NCBI GenBank assembly: GCA_905207905.1
Contig: CAJLNC010000018.1
Location: 1-38,477, forward strand
DNA: 38,477 nt
Origin: an uncultured Lachnospiraceae bacterium
GTDB taxonomy: Bacteria; Bacillota_A; Clostridia; Lachnospirales; Lachnospiraceae
Direction of reading: 5' to 3'
The notes below the pieces were generated by a model. The model searched no databases and had not been told where the DNA came from. It saw only the letters and a list, made by a program, of their open reading frames with translations. Shown one piece after another: positions 1 through 8,331 of the stretch. The position numbers were made by a program, and so were the translations under genes. Every line of letters starts with the position of its first letter. The first letter of the stretch is position 1.

Positions 1-1149
1 TCCAACTTTAACCTGGTCATGGGGGAGGGAAAACGGGAAAAAGCCCCTTATTTCATTGGGAATGCCGCATCTATGCTGCTGGCAAGCGGAACGGTATTGT
101 TCCTGGCGTCAGAGGTATTTTTGCATCCTATGCTTCAGCTTTTTGGTTCGCCGGCAGATGTGCTGCCTTATGCGGAGGAATATGTAAAGATCACAGCCCT
201 TGGTTTTCCTTTTTTGATCGTCACTACAGGCGGAGGGCATCTGATGCGGGCAGATGGAAGCCCTAAAATGGCAATGATCTGCAACCTGTCCGGTGCGGTA
301 ATCAATACGTTTCTCGATGCGCTGTTTGTAATGGGATTTGGCTGGGGAATGGCCGGAGCAGCGGCAGCTACGGTGATGGGACAGGTTTTTTCCGGAATCC
401 TGGTGATCCGGTATCTGATGCGCTATAAGACGGTGGCACTGGAGAAGAAGCACTTTCTTCCTCAGTGGAGGTATCTGGGGAAAATCATGGCGTTGGGAGC
501 AGCCAACAGCTTTAACCAGATTGACATGATGGTGGTGCAGATTTCCCTGAATAATCTGCTGAAGTTTTACGGGGCGCAGTCCGTGTACGGGGAGTCTGTG
601 CCCATTGCCTGCGCGGGGATCGTGATGAAGGTGAATCAGGTGTTCTTTTCCATCATCATTGGCATCTCTCAGGGAACCCAGCCCATAGAAGGGTATAATT
701 ACGGGGCCGGGCAGTATGCCAGAGTGAGAAAAACCTATGGACTGGCAGTGAAAGCCGGAATGGCGCTGTCCGCCTGTGCGTTTTTGATTTTCCAACTGTT
801 TCCCAGGCAGCTTTTAAGTCTGTTCGGAGACGGAAGCGAAGCGTACTATCAGTTTGGCATCAGCTATTTTCGGATTTTTCTGGCAGGGACGCTGATCAAC
901 TTTTTGCAGCCTCTGTCCTCCTCTTTTTTTACTTCCATTGGAAAGGCTTACAAGGGAATGTTTTTGTCCCTTACCAGACAGATTCTGTTTTTGCTGCCCT
1001 TGCTGTTTTTCTTCCCAAGAGTGATGGGAATTGAGGGAATCCTCTATGCCGGACCGGTGGCAGACGGCTTAGCTTTTGCGGCGGCAATTCTTATGGTACG
1101 GCTGGAGTTTCGTAAGATGGAGAAACTGGAGCGGAAAGAAGAACAATAA
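1..1149 (+). CDS. MATE family efflux transporter, 5' end missing
   Basis: The reading frame is open from base 1, so this is the C-terminal part (about 382 residues) of a multidrug and toxin extrusion transporter, which exports drugs or metabolites in exchange for Na+ or H+. An internal ATG at 19 exists, but the frame upstream of it (SNFNLV) reads as protein, so I treat the gene as cut by the window edge. The segment NLVMGEGKREKAPYFIGNA resembles the MATE inter-helix region between TM2 and TM3. Alternating hydrophobic helices follow, then the second-half motif GISQGTQPIEGYNYGAG, which is characteristic of the family (IGISQGxQPIxGYNYGA). The substrate cannot be told. No clear terminator follows in the 200 bases before the next gene. 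Confidence 0.9.
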   Translation, partial: SNFNLVMGEGKREKAPYFIGNAASMLLASGTVLFLASEVFLHPMLQLFGSPADVLPYAEEYVKITALGFPFLIVTTGGGHLMRADGSPKMAMICNLSGAVINTFLDALFVMGFGWGMAGAAAATVMGQVFSGILVIRYLMRYKTVALEKKHFLPQWRYLGKIMALGAANSFNQIDMMVVQISLNNLLKFYGAQSVYGESVPIACAGIVMKVNQVFFSIIIGISQGTQPIEGYNYGAGQYARVRKTYGLAVKAGMALSACAFLIFQLFPRQLLSLFGDGSEAYYQFGISYFRIFLAGTLINFLQPLSSSFFTSIGKAYKGMFLSLTRQILFLLPLLFFFPRVMGIEGILYAGPVADGLAFAAAILMVRLEFRKMEKLERKEEQ

Positions 1150-1290
1150 GGTTTGGATGATTAGAGACAGAGCCGGAAGTGGATCATAAACGGGATGGGA
1201 AGCAGGAGCCTGAAAACGGAAGGGAAAAATCCGAAGTGCCTGGTCAGAAAAACTGTAAATGGACAGAAATTTTAAATTTGTCCGAAAGCA

Positions 1291-1323
1291 GGAGAAATTC
1301 CTTGCATATCAAGATATTTCTCC
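1291..1323. promoter_or_regulatory. 33-bp palindrome covering the -35 of the uracil permease promoter
   Basis: The arms GGAGAAATTCCTTG (1291-1304) and CAAGATATTTCTCC (1310-1323) are complementary at 12 of 14 positions around a CATAT centre. The palindrome covers the -35 hexamer and ends one base before the -10, the place expected for a repressor operator. The regulator is unknown. It could also fold only as DNA, since most of it lies upstream of the likely transcription start. Confidence 0.5.
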
Positions 1324-1330
1324 CTATAAT
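1302..1330 (+). promoter_or_regulatory. Promoter of the uracil/xanthine permease
   Basis: TTGCAT (1302-1307) and TATAAT (1325-1330) are separated by exactly 17 bp, giving a sigma-A type promoter that would start near 1337 and leave a short leader of about 38 bases. No riboswitch or attenuator fits in so short a leader. Confidence 0.75.
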
Positions 1331-1374
1331 GGGAAAAGAGAAAATCTAAAATGAAAACGAAAGAGGAGGAGATT

Positions 1375-2757
1375 ATGAATTATTCAAATCAAGTAATTCG
1401 GGATGCCCGGAAATTGGGGATCCCGAAAATGCTGCTTTTAGGAGTCCAGCATATGTTTGCCATGTTTGGCGCTACGATTTTGGTGCCGATCCTGGTGAAT
1501 GGGTATTTCCTGGAGGCCTGTGGGGAGGGCCTTACGGCCGGTCTGACCGTCTCTGTCACACTGTTCTGCGCCGGGGTTGGAACCTTGCTGTTTCATGTAT
1601 GCTCGAAGTTTAAGGTTCCTGCGTTTTTAGGTTCTTCCTTTGCATTTCTGGGAGGATTTGCCACAGTGGCCAGCCTGGATACCGGGATGTATGCGGCTAT
1701 GAGCGCCAACGAGAAAGCATCCTATGCCTGCGGCGGCGTGGTGGTGGCCGGACTTTTGTATCTGGCGCTGGCTTTGGTGATCCGTATTGTAGGCGTAAAG
1801 CGGGTGATGCGTTTCCTGCCTCCGGTGGTGACAGGACCGGTGATCATCTGTATCGGTTTAAGCCTGGCAGGTTCTGCCATCAACAATGCCTCTACCAACT
1901 GGTTTTTGGCTCTGGTGGCTCTGGCTGTGATCATTGTGTTTAATATTTGGGGGAAAGGAATGTTTAAGATCATCCCCATTCTCATGGGAGTGGTGATTTC
2001 TTATGGAGCAGCCCTGATCATGAATGCCTGCGGTATGGTGAATCCAGATGGCTCTGCGATTCTGGATTTTGCATCTGTGGCTTCCGCTGGCTGGGTGGGG
2101 ATTCCTACCTTTAAGATTTGCCAGTTTGATGTGACTGCCATTCTGGTGATGGCGCCCATTGCGATTGCAACCATGATGGAGCATGTGGGAGATATGTCTG
2201 CCATCTCTGCCACTGTGGGGGAAAATTATCTGGCGAATCCCGGGCTTCACAGAACGCTGCTGGGTGACGGACTGGCAACTTCCCTGGCAGGCTTGATCGG
2301 AGGTCCGGCCAATACTACTTATGGAGAGAATACCGGTGTTCTGGAGCTGAGTAAGGTACATGATCCGAGAGTAATCCGTCTGGCGGCAGTGTTTGCGATT
2401 ATCATCAGCTTCATTCCCAAGGTTTCCTCTATCATCAGCACTATGCCAGCATCCATCATTGGCGGGGTGAGTTTCATGCTCTACGGTATGATCTCTGCCA
2501 TCGGTGTGCGCAATGTGGTGGAAAATAAGGTAGATCTCACCAAATCCAGAAACCTGATCATCGTGGGCGTGATTTTCGTCTGCGGATTGGGCTTCTCCGA
2601 TGGCATTACCTTTACTGTGGCAGGAACTTCTATCACGCTGACGGCTCTGGCCATTGCGGCCATTGCAGGTATTCTGCTGAACATTCTTCTGCCTGGCAAT
2701 GATTATGAATTTGGAGTGAATACTTCCGGAGATCAGAATCGGGGGATTCATCAGTAA
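1375..2757 (+). CDS. Uracil/xanthine permease, NCS2 family
   Basis: A 460-residue integral membrane transporter of the nucleobase:cation symporter-2 family, importing uracil or a purine such as xanthine. I chose the ATG at 1375, not the in-frame ATG at 1351, because AGAGGAGG lies just upstream of 1375 and 1351 has no ribosome site. The N-terminal GVQHMFAMFGATILVP is the family's TM1 signature with the conserved QH. The C-terminal half has the substrate-site region (MMEHVGDMSAIS, with the conserved Glu) and GGPANTTYGENTGVLELSKV, also typical. About 14 hydrophobic segments can be seen. Uracil is favoured over xanthine by the overall UraA-like motifs, but specificity is inference. It stands alone behind its own promoter. 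Confidence 0.92.
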   Translation: MNYSNQVIRDARKLGIPKMLLLGVQHMFAMFGATILVPILVNGYFLEACGEGLTAGLTVSVTLFCAGVGTLLFHVCSKFKVPAFLGSSFAFLGGFATVASLDTGMYAAMSANEKASYACGGVVVAGLLYLALALVIRIVGVKRVMRFLPPVVTGPVIICIGLSLAGSAINNASTNWFLALVALAVIIVFNIWGKGMFKIIPILMGVVISYGAALIMNACGMVNPDGSAILDFASVASAGWVGIPTFKICQFDVTAILVMAPIAIATMMEHVGDMSAISATVGENYLANPGLHRTLLGDGLATSLAGLIGGPANTTYGENTGVLELSKVHDPRVIRLAAVFAIIISFIPKVSSIISTMPASIIGGVSFMLYGMISAIGVRNVVENKVDLTKSRNLIIVGVIFVCGLGFSDGITFTVAGTSITLTALAIAAIAGILLNILLPGNDYEFGVNTSGDQNRGIHQ

Positions 2758-2820
2758 GCGTAAGACAGACAGCTAAAAAGATCCAGATCGGAAGGTGCGG
2801 AATAAAAAGCACACGAAGGA

Positions 2821-3405
2821 TCAGGAATAGGTTTTGATAATATCTTCGGCCATGGAACGCTTGGAACAGCAGCGGTCCATGGCCTGTTTTTCTATATAGC
2901 GGTGGGCCTCCGGCTCACTCATGTGGAGCTCACTGATCAGCAGCCATTTGGCCCGGTTGACGGTCCGGATCTCAGCCATTTTTTCCTCAATGGATAAAGT
3001 TTTTTTCTCAAACTGGCGCAGCCGTTCCCTGGCGGTCTCCATCCAGCTTAGAGCCATTAAAAGGGTGGGTTTTGCAAGGGGCTTCGGCAGAGCGAAGGCG
3101 CCATGCAAACGGAGTTTTTCCTGAATTTCCAGGTAAAAGTCGCTCTTTGCCAGAAGCAGGACGATGGTTTCTCTGGAAGCACAGGTGTCAATGGCAAAGC
3201 GAATTCCTGGATCATCGGGAAGAGGGGCATTGATAATGACAAAATCAAAGGTGCGTTCCGCAGCGGCTCTTCTCGCGGCGCTGATACTAGAGACCGTACA
3301 CAGGTTGTAGCGGGAAGGCTCCGGAAGAAGTCCGAAGAAGGCAGAGGAAAAGTGTTCGGAGCCGGAGACCAGTAAAATACTGTAGCTTTGTTCCTGCAGA
3401 CTCAT
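2821..3405 (-). CDS. ANTAR-domain antitermination regulator with degenerate receiver
   Basis: A 194-residue protein, last gene of the glutamate synthase/glutamine synthetase operon. ANTAR proteins bind small RNA hairpins with six-base loops in nascent mRNA and stop a terminator from forming. Residues about 1-120 have a receiver-like alpha/beta pattern, followed by a helix or coiled coil (about 122-145). The ANTAR domain is about 140-194, with the conserved pattern RAKWLLISELHMSEPEAH and the KQAMD segment. The receiver is unusual: the N-terminal acidic pair is replaced by Ser-Gly-Ser (14-16) and the phospho-acceptor position is Asn59 (FVIIN), although the Lys of LPKP remains. It is therefore probably not controlled by phosphorylation, resembling AmiR in this respect. 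No kinase gene lies nearby. AAGGGAGGAC supports the start. Its likely targets are the two leader hairpins at 8445-8462 and 8549-8568. Confidence 0.85.
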   Translation of the reverse strand: MSLQEQSYSILLVSGSEHFSSAFFGLLPEPSRYNLCTVSSISAARRAAAERTFDFVIINAPLPDDPGIRFAIDTCASRETIVLLLAKSDFYLEIQEKLRLHGAFALPKPLAKPTLLMALSWMETARERLRQFEKKTLSIEEKMAEIRTVNRAKWLLISELHMSEPEAHRYIEKQAMDRCCSKRSMAEDIIKTYS

Positions 3406-3439
3406 GGAAGGTCCTCCCTTCTGTTTTTGGATATCGGTG

Positions 3440-3469
3440 GCATCCGCGTTGTTCCAGGTACACGGATGC
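3440..3469 (-). other. RNA hairpin between glnA and the ANTAR gene
   Basis: On the minus strand GCATCCGTGT and ACGCGGATGC form a 10-bp stem (one G-U) with a 10-base loop. No U-run follows, so it is not an ordinary terminator. It could be a processing or stability element that sets the level of the regulator relative to glutamine synthetase. Confidence 0.5.
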
Positions 3470-3498
3470 GAAAGTTTCCGAAGACAGCTGCAACAGGA

Positions 3499-4794
3499 TC
3501 AATAAGGAATGGAGGAATCGGATACGCAGGGATCTGTCCCGGCAGGTTCCTCTGTGGTGTACAGCTTTAGAATCGCTTCCGGCAGACAGCTCCGAATAAA
3601 GCTGCTGTTCGCTGCCAGTTTTCTGGCGGCTGTCAGATTCGCCGGAAGTTTTTGAAAGGGCGCCAGGATGCGCTCATCTGCCTGAAACAGATTGAAATCC
3701 GCAGGGGCAGGAGGTTTCAGCTGTTTTTGAATCCCATAAAGCCCGGCGTAGATCATCAGGGCGAAGGACAGATAAGGATTGGCGGAGGGATCCGGGGAAC
3801 GCAGTTCTGCCCGACGGTATTCCCCCGCAGCAGCAGGAATCCGAATCAACTGGGAGCGGTTTTCATGGGACCAGGAGACGTAGGCTGGGGCCTTATTTTG
3901 TCCAAAACGCAGGTAGGAGCTTTGGGAAGGATTGAAAAACAGAGTCATCTCCCTAACTTTTTCCAGGATTCCTGCAACCATAGGGGGAAGTAGAGTTTCA
4001 TCGCTCTGAAGGCTGCCTGGGAGAACGCCTGGCTCCTTCCGGAGACTTTTCACAGAGAGGTTGATGTGAAAGCCGTTGCCGGGCTGCTCCTTTAGCGGCT
4101 TCGGCCCAAAATCAGCGGCCAGTCCGTTGCGCAGAGCCACAGCCTTTACCACGGTCTGAAAGGTCATGGCATTGTCTGCCGCTGCCAGGGGATCGGAATA
4201 GCGAAAATCTATTTCGTTTTGTCCGGGGCCCTCCTCATGGTGGGAACTTTCCGGCAGAATTCCCATCTGTTCCAGGGTAAGACAGATCTCTCTGCGGATG
4301 TTTTCCCCTCTGTCTTCCGGTGCAATATCCATGTAGCCGGCATGGTCATAGGGAATTTTAGTAGGCTCCCCCATCTCGTCCAGCTTAAACAGGTAGAATT
4401 CCTGTTCTGCTCCAAAGAAAAATTGATATCCGGCTTCTTGGGCTGTTTCCACAGCCCTTGCTAAAATAGCCCTGGAGTCGCATGCAAAGCGGCGGCCGTC
4501 GGGATAAAAAATATTGCAGAACATGCGTACTACCCGGCCATGTTCCGGCCGCCAAGGCAGGGGCATCAGTGTGTTCGTATCCGGGTACAGCAGAAGATCG
4601 GAGTGGGTTTCATCCCCAAAGCCTGCAATGGCAGAAGCGTCAATGGCAATTCCGCTGGAAAAGGCTCGCGGCAGTTCCTGGGGCATAATGGAGATGTTTT
4701 TCTGTCGTCCGAACACATCGCAGAAGGCAAGGCGGATGAATTTCACGTCTTCCTCTTCCAGATACTGCAGTACCTCCTGTCTAGAATATTTCAT
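3499..4794 (-). CDS. glnA: Glutamine synthetase, type I
   Basis: A 431-residue cytoplasmic enzyme that makes glutamine from glutamate, ammonia and ATP. It is slightly shorter than the usual 440-470. The N-terminal beta-grasp segment reads FIRLAFCDVFGRQKNISI. Catalytic-domain motifs in order are FFGAEQEFYLF (metal ligands), GPGQNEIDFRY, NGFHINLSV (the metal/ATP His region) and ENRSQLIRIP plus RAELRSPDPSANPYLS (substrate/ATP Arg and the family signature). It lies 23 bp after the GXGXG glutamate synthase piece and is transcribed with it. A second, unrelated-type glutamine synthetase (type III) is encoded on the other strand from the shared promoter region. A weak GCAGG ribosome site precedes the ATG. 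Confidence 0.93.
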   Translation of the reverse strand: MKYSRQEVLQYLEEEDVKFIRLAFCDVFGRQKNISIMPQELPRAFSSGIAIDASAIAGFGDETHSDLLLYPDTNTLMPLPWRPEHGRVVRMFCNIFYPDGRRFACDSRAILARAVETAQEAGYQFFFGAEQEFYLFKLDEMGEPTKIPYDHAGYMDIAPEDRGENIRREICLTLEQMGILPESSHHEEGPGQNEIDFRYSDPLAAADNAMTFQTVVKAVALRNGLAADFGPKPLKEQPGNGFHINLSVKSLRKEPGVLPGSLQSDETLLPPMVAGILEKVREMTLFFNPSQSSYLRFGQNKAPAYVSWSHENRSQLIRIPAAAGEYRRAELRSPDPSANPYLSFALMIYAGLYGIQKQLKPPAPADFNLFQADERILAPFQKLPANLTAARKLAANSSFIRSCLPEAILKLYTTEEPAGTDPCVSDSSIPY

Positions 4795-4817
4795 ATGATT
4801 ACCTGCTTTCTCTTATC

Positions 4818-5540
4818 TTAATTGGCAACGTACATCTGTTTATAAGGATTCTGAGTGTTGGGGGTCACCAGAGTAAAGGGGGAATGGAAAATCTCTTTTT
4901 CATCCAAGCCAAAGATCTGACAGTATTCTGTAAGGAAGGCAGAAATCTGCATCAGGTCTTCCTGACTGGCCGGTGCTGCAGTCACCTGATCCGGAAAGCG
5001 GATCCCCTGGCAGCTTCCTCTCAGGAACAATTTCCCACCGTGCATGCCAGTACAGGGAAAATTTCCGGTGAGAGCTTTGCCATCCGTCTCCAGGCCCAGA
5101 ACGATAATTATGCCGCCGGCCTGGTATTCCCCAAGAAAGCTGCCTGCCCGCCCTCCAATGATGATCACAGGAACTTTGTCCTGGTAAGCTTTCATGTGGA
5201 TGCCGGTCCGGTATCCCGCATTTCCTCTTACATAGAGCTTTCCGCCCCTCATGGCATATCCGGCCGCGTCCCCCACGCTGCCATGGATCACAATCTTTCC
5301 CGCATTCATGGTATCTCCCACTGCATCCTGGGCGTTGCCTTTCACCGTCAAAAGAGAATCATTCAAGTAGGCACCCAGGGCATTTCCGGTGATTCCAAGA
5401 AGTGTAATCTGCTTTCCCGACATACCGGCTGCGAGGAACCGCTGGCCTTGGCAGCCGGTGACGGTACAGGTGCCGCCGGACTGGCGAAGCTGTTGATTTA
5501 ACGTTTTGGAATCCAAATTGGCAGCATGAATTATTTTCAT
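4818..5540 (-). CDS. Glutamate synthase GXGXG-domain subunit (GltB C-terminal domain-like)
   Basis: A 240-residue protein matching the C-terminal right-handed beta-helix domain of the glutamate synthase large subunit, here a separate polypeptide. The repeating Gly-rich segments (GNALGAYLNDSLLTVKGNAQD, then GKIVIHGSVGDAAGYAM, then GGKLYVRGNAGYRTG) give the typical coils. Later coils contain GGRAGSFLGEY and GMHGGKLFLRG. In full-length GltB this domain is structural, bridging the amidotransferase and FMN domains. With the two upstream genes it reconstitutes a split GltB. A gap of 113 bp separates it from the FMN-domain gene. AAGGATGTG precedes the ATG. Confidence 0.88.
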   Translation of the reverse strand: MKIIHAANLDSKTLNQQLRQSGGTCTVTGCQGQRFLAAGMSGKQITLLGITGNALGAYLNDSLLTVKGNAQDAVGDTMNAGKIVIHGSVGDAAGYAMRGGKLYVRGNAGYRTGIHMKAYQDKVPVIIIGGRAGSFLGEYQAGGIIIVLGLETDGKALTGNFPCTGMHGGKLFLRGSCQGIRFPDQVTAAPASQEDLMQISAFLTEYCQIFGLDEKEIFHSPFTLVTPNTQNPYKQMYVAN

Positions 5541-5653
5541 ATTATATCACATCCTTCTGAATTTTTAATGTTTTTTCTCTTTTTCTCGAAAAAATAAATA
5601 ATATCTGCCGGAAAGACTCCAGAGGAATGGCAGTTGTTTTTTGGCGCAGCATA

Positions 5654-7159
5654 TTACTCTCCTGCATGGGCGATCCCAAGAATCTTCAGTTCTTTTTCCG
5701 TAAGACCAATTCCCCGCAGCATCAGCCGGTTGCCCCGGAGGGATTCAATGGAGTTGATCCCCATGCCCCCCATCATCTCTTTAATTTCCCGATTCCAGGC
5801 AGTCATGAGATTCACCAGATGTTCCTGGCCCTGCTGAGGATCCAGACGTTTCACCAGCTCCGGGCGCTGGGTAGCGATTCCCCAGTTGCAGATACCGCTC
5901 TGACAGGTGCGGCACAGATGACAGCCGAGAGCCAGAAGGGCGGCAGTGGCTACATAGCAGGCATCTGCACCCAGAGCAATGGCCTTTACTACATCGGAGG
6001 AGCTGCGGATGCTTCCGCCGGCGATCAGGGACACCTGATTGCGGATGCCTTCCTCCCGCAGCCGCTGGTCAACCGCAGCCAAAGCCAGTTCAAGAGGGAT
6101 TCCCACATTGTCCCGAATCCTGGTGGGAGCAGCACCGGTGCCACCCCGAAAACCGTCCAGGGCAATGATATCCGCGCCGCTTCTGGCAATGCCGCTGGCG
6201 ATGGCGGCAATATTGTGGACAGCAGCCACCTTGACAATTACCGGCTTTTTATATTCAGTTGCTTCCTTAAGGGAGAAGACCAGCTGCCTTAAGTCTTCAA
6301 TGGAATAGATATCGTGGTGGGGGGCCGGGGAGATGGCATCTGCGCCCTCCGGGATCATTCTTGTGCGGGATACGTCTCCCACAATCTTGGATCCTGGGAG
6401 GTGGCCGCCGATCCCCGGTTTGGCTCCCTGGCCCATCTTAATCTCAATGGCCGCGCCTGCCTCTAAATAGGCCGGATGGACACCAAAACGGCCGGAGGCC
6501 ACCTGAACAATGGTGTTGTCTCCATAGCAGTAAAAATCTTCATGAAGCCCTCCTTCTCCGGTATTGTAGAAGGTGCCAAGCTGACTGGCAGCGGACGCCA
6601 GGGCTTTGTGGGCATTGTAACTGATGGATCCGTAGCTCATGGCGGAGAAAAGTATGGGCATGGAGAGCTCCAGCTGAGGAGGAAGCTGGCAGTCCAGTGT
6701 TCCATCTGCCTTTCTTTGGATGCGTTCCGGCTTTTTGCCAAGATAGACTCTGGTCTCCATAGGCTCCCTTAATGGGTCAATGGGGGGATTGGTGACCTGG
6801 GAGGCATTGATCAGGATGTGATCCCAGTAAACAGGCAGAGGATTGGGATTGCCCATGGAGGATAAAAGGATTCCTCCGCTGGCAGCCTGTTTGTAGATCT
6901 CCCGCACCGTATCGTTGGACCAGTTTTGATTTTCCCGTATGGTACAGCTGCTCTTTACAATTTTCAGAGCCCGTGAAGGACAAAAAGCCACGCAGCGCTG
7001 ACAGTTGACACATTTTGCCTCATCGCTGACCAACACCTTCTTTTCTTTCTGATAGAGATGCACTCCATTGGCGCACTGCCTTTCACAGGTACCGCAGCCA
7101 ATGCAGCGGTCAGCGTTCCAGATCACTTCAAATTCAGGATAAAATAGTTCCATGGACAT
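5654..7159 (-). CDS. Glutamate synthase FMN domain with N-terminal 4Fe-4S clusters
   Basis: A 501-residue protein holding the central catalytic domain of glutamate synthase, which uses FMN to reduce the 2-iminoglutarate made from ammonia and 2-oxoglutarate. Residues about 10-70 carry two ferredoxin-type motifs, CIGCGTCERQC and CVNCQRCVAFC. The (beta/alpha)8 FMN domain follows, with PILFSAMSYGSIS, the GEGGL loop, KPGIGGHLPGSKI, ALDGFRGGTGAAP and IAGGSIRSSSDV. Near the C terminus CHLCRTCQSGIC matches the family's 3Fe-4S cluster site. This is the archaeal/clostridial arrangement. Its ATG overlaps the stop of the amidotransferase gene (TAATG), so the two are translationally coupled. No NAD(P)H-oxidising GltD subunit lies in the window, so ferredoxin is a plausible electron donor. 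Confidence 0.92.
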   Translation of the reverse strand: MSMELFYPEFEVIWNADRCIGCGTCERQCANGVHLYQKEKKVLVSDEAKCVNCQRCVAFCPSRALKIVKSSCTIRENQNWSNDTVREIYKQAASGGILLSSMGNPNPLPVYWDHILINASQVTNPPIDPLREPMETRVYLGKKPERIQRKADGTLDCQLPPQLELSMPILFSAMSYGSISYNAHKALASAASQLGTFYNTGEGGLHEDFYCYGDNTIVQVASGRFGVHPAYLEAGAAIEIKMGQGAKPGIGGHLPGSKIVGDVSRTRMIPEGADAISPAPHHDIYSIEDLRQLVFSLKEATEYKKPVIVKVAAVHNIAAIASGIARSGADIIALDGFRGGTGAAPTRIRDNVGIPLELALAAVDQRLREEGIRNQVSLIAGGSIRSSSDVVKAIALGADACYVATAALLALGCHLCRTCQSGICNWGIATQRPELVKRLDPQQGQEHLVNLMTAWNREIKEMMGGMGINSIESLRGNRLMLRGIGLTEKELKILGIAHAGE

Positions 7160-8253
7160 TAGTATGCTCCTTCCTTTACGCGAATGATGACCGGTTCCCC
7201 TCCGGAGGGCGCCCAGATATTTTCTGCATCAGGCTCCAGGGCCCGGATGGCGGCCTCTTCACTGCCAATGAAGACCCGGTCTTCTTTTTCTCCGATTACC
7301 ATCGACCGCAGTTTCAGACGATCATTCAACGCCATCAAACCTCCGTCGAATCCCAGAACAATGGAGAAGGGGCCTGTAATCAGCAGGCTGGGGAAAAGGG
7401 TGCGCAGATAGGTGGCAGTCTGGCTGCCCTTGGGATCCTTCATAGCTTCAATGGTGCTCCAGAAGGGGGCTGCCACTACCGTGGCTGCCTCGGTCAGAGA
7501 CAGGCCCTGGATCCGCAGCAGATAGTCCATAATATAGGTGATCACTTCTGTATCTGTCTGCAGGGTGCATTTGTAGCCGAACATTTCCATGAAGCGGCGG
7601 TTTGCATCGTAGGAAGAGATTTCTCCGTTATGTACAATAGAATAATCCAGCAGTGTAAAGGGATGGGCACCACCCCACCAGCCCGGTGTGTTGGTGGGAT
7701 ACCGCCCATGGGCAGTCCAGGAGTATCCGCTGTACTCTTCCAGCCGATAGAACTGCCCCACATCCTCCGGGTAGCCCACTGCTTTAAAGGTTCCCATATT
7801 TTTTCCGCTGGAAAAAACGTAGGCTCCCTTCATTTTTGCATTGATCTGGATCACCGTTTTTACTACAAACTCTTTTTCATCCACATGCATTTCCCGACAG
7901 ACAGATTTCAGGGGAGAAACAAAGTATCTCCAGATAATGGGTTCTCCTGTGATGGAGGGAAGCTTTCGGGTGGGAATGATCTCAGACTGGACAATCTCAA
8001 ACCGTTCTTTTAAAAAGGCTTCGCAGTCCTTTCTGGTGCTGCGGGTATCAAAAAAAAGATGCAGCGCATAAAAATCTTTATAATCCGGATAGATTCCGTA
8101 TCCGGCAAATCCTCCTCCCAGCCCGTTGGAACGCTCATGCATCGGTTTCATAGCTGCGGCAATGCGATCTCCCGGCATTCGTTTTCCCTCCCTGGAGATC
8201 ACGGCGGCAATGGCGCAGCCGGAAGGGATTCGTATTTGACCTTCCATTTTCAT
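7159..8253 (-). CDS. Glutamate synthase class II glutamine amidotransferase subunit
   Basis: A 364-residue protein matching the N-terminal glutaminase domain of glutamate synthase, which frees ammonia from glutamine for the FMN subunit. I place the start at 8253 because GGAGGA (8261-8266) sits seven bases upstream. A longer in-frame ATG at 8364 has no ribosome site and would read an Arg-rich stretch created by leader hairpins. The catalytic Cys is internal (Cys13, in IPSGCAIAAV), so a short propeptide must be removed to expose it, as is known for GltB. Other class II features are the HERSNGLGGGFAGYGIYP segment, the AHGRYPTNTPGW motif and HNGEISSYDANRRF. First gene of the leftward operon. Confidence 0.9.
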   Translation of the reverse strand: MKMEGQIRIPSGCAIAAVISREGKRMPGDRIAAAMKPMHERSNGLGGGFAGYGIYPDYKDFYALHLFFDTRSTRKDCEAFLKERFEIVQSEIIPTRKLPSITGEPIIWRYFVSPLKSVCREMHVDEKEFVVKTVIQINAKMKGAYVFSSGKNMGTFKAVGYPEDVGQFYRLEEYSGYSWTAHGRYPTNTPGWWGGAHPFTLLDYSIVHNGEISSYDANRRFMEMFGYKCTLQTDTEVITYIMDYLLRIQGLSLTEAATVVAAPFWSTIEAMKDPKGSQTATYLRTLFPSLLITGPFSIVLGFDGGLMALNDRLKLRSMVIGEKEDRVFIGSEEAAIRALEPDAENIWAPSGGEPVIIRVKEGAY

Positions 8254-8283
8254 AAAAAGCTCCTCCTTTTCCGGTAAATCAAA

Positions 8284-8331
8284 GAAGTCTGCGGACGGAC
8301 TTCTCCGCCTGCGGCGGGTCGCTTCAGCGAC
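8284..8331 (-). other. Three back-to-back hairpins in the glutamate synthase leader
   Basis: In transcript order these are GTCGC-TGAA-GCGAC (8331-8318), CCGCC-GCA-GGCGG (8317-8305) and GAAGTC-(8)-GACTTC (8303-8284). All stems are perfect and there is at most one base between hairpins. They lie downstream of the attenuator and end 17 bases before the ribosome site. No U-run follows. Their tight packing suggests a selected RNA structure, possibly controlling translation or RNA stability. The function is unknown. Confidence 0.55.

Noticed and set aside
1858..2751. 297-codon minus-strand frame opposite the uracil permease gene
   Set aside because: It is fully antisense to a clear transporter gene, has a low-complexity His/Asn-rich sequence and no ribosome site.
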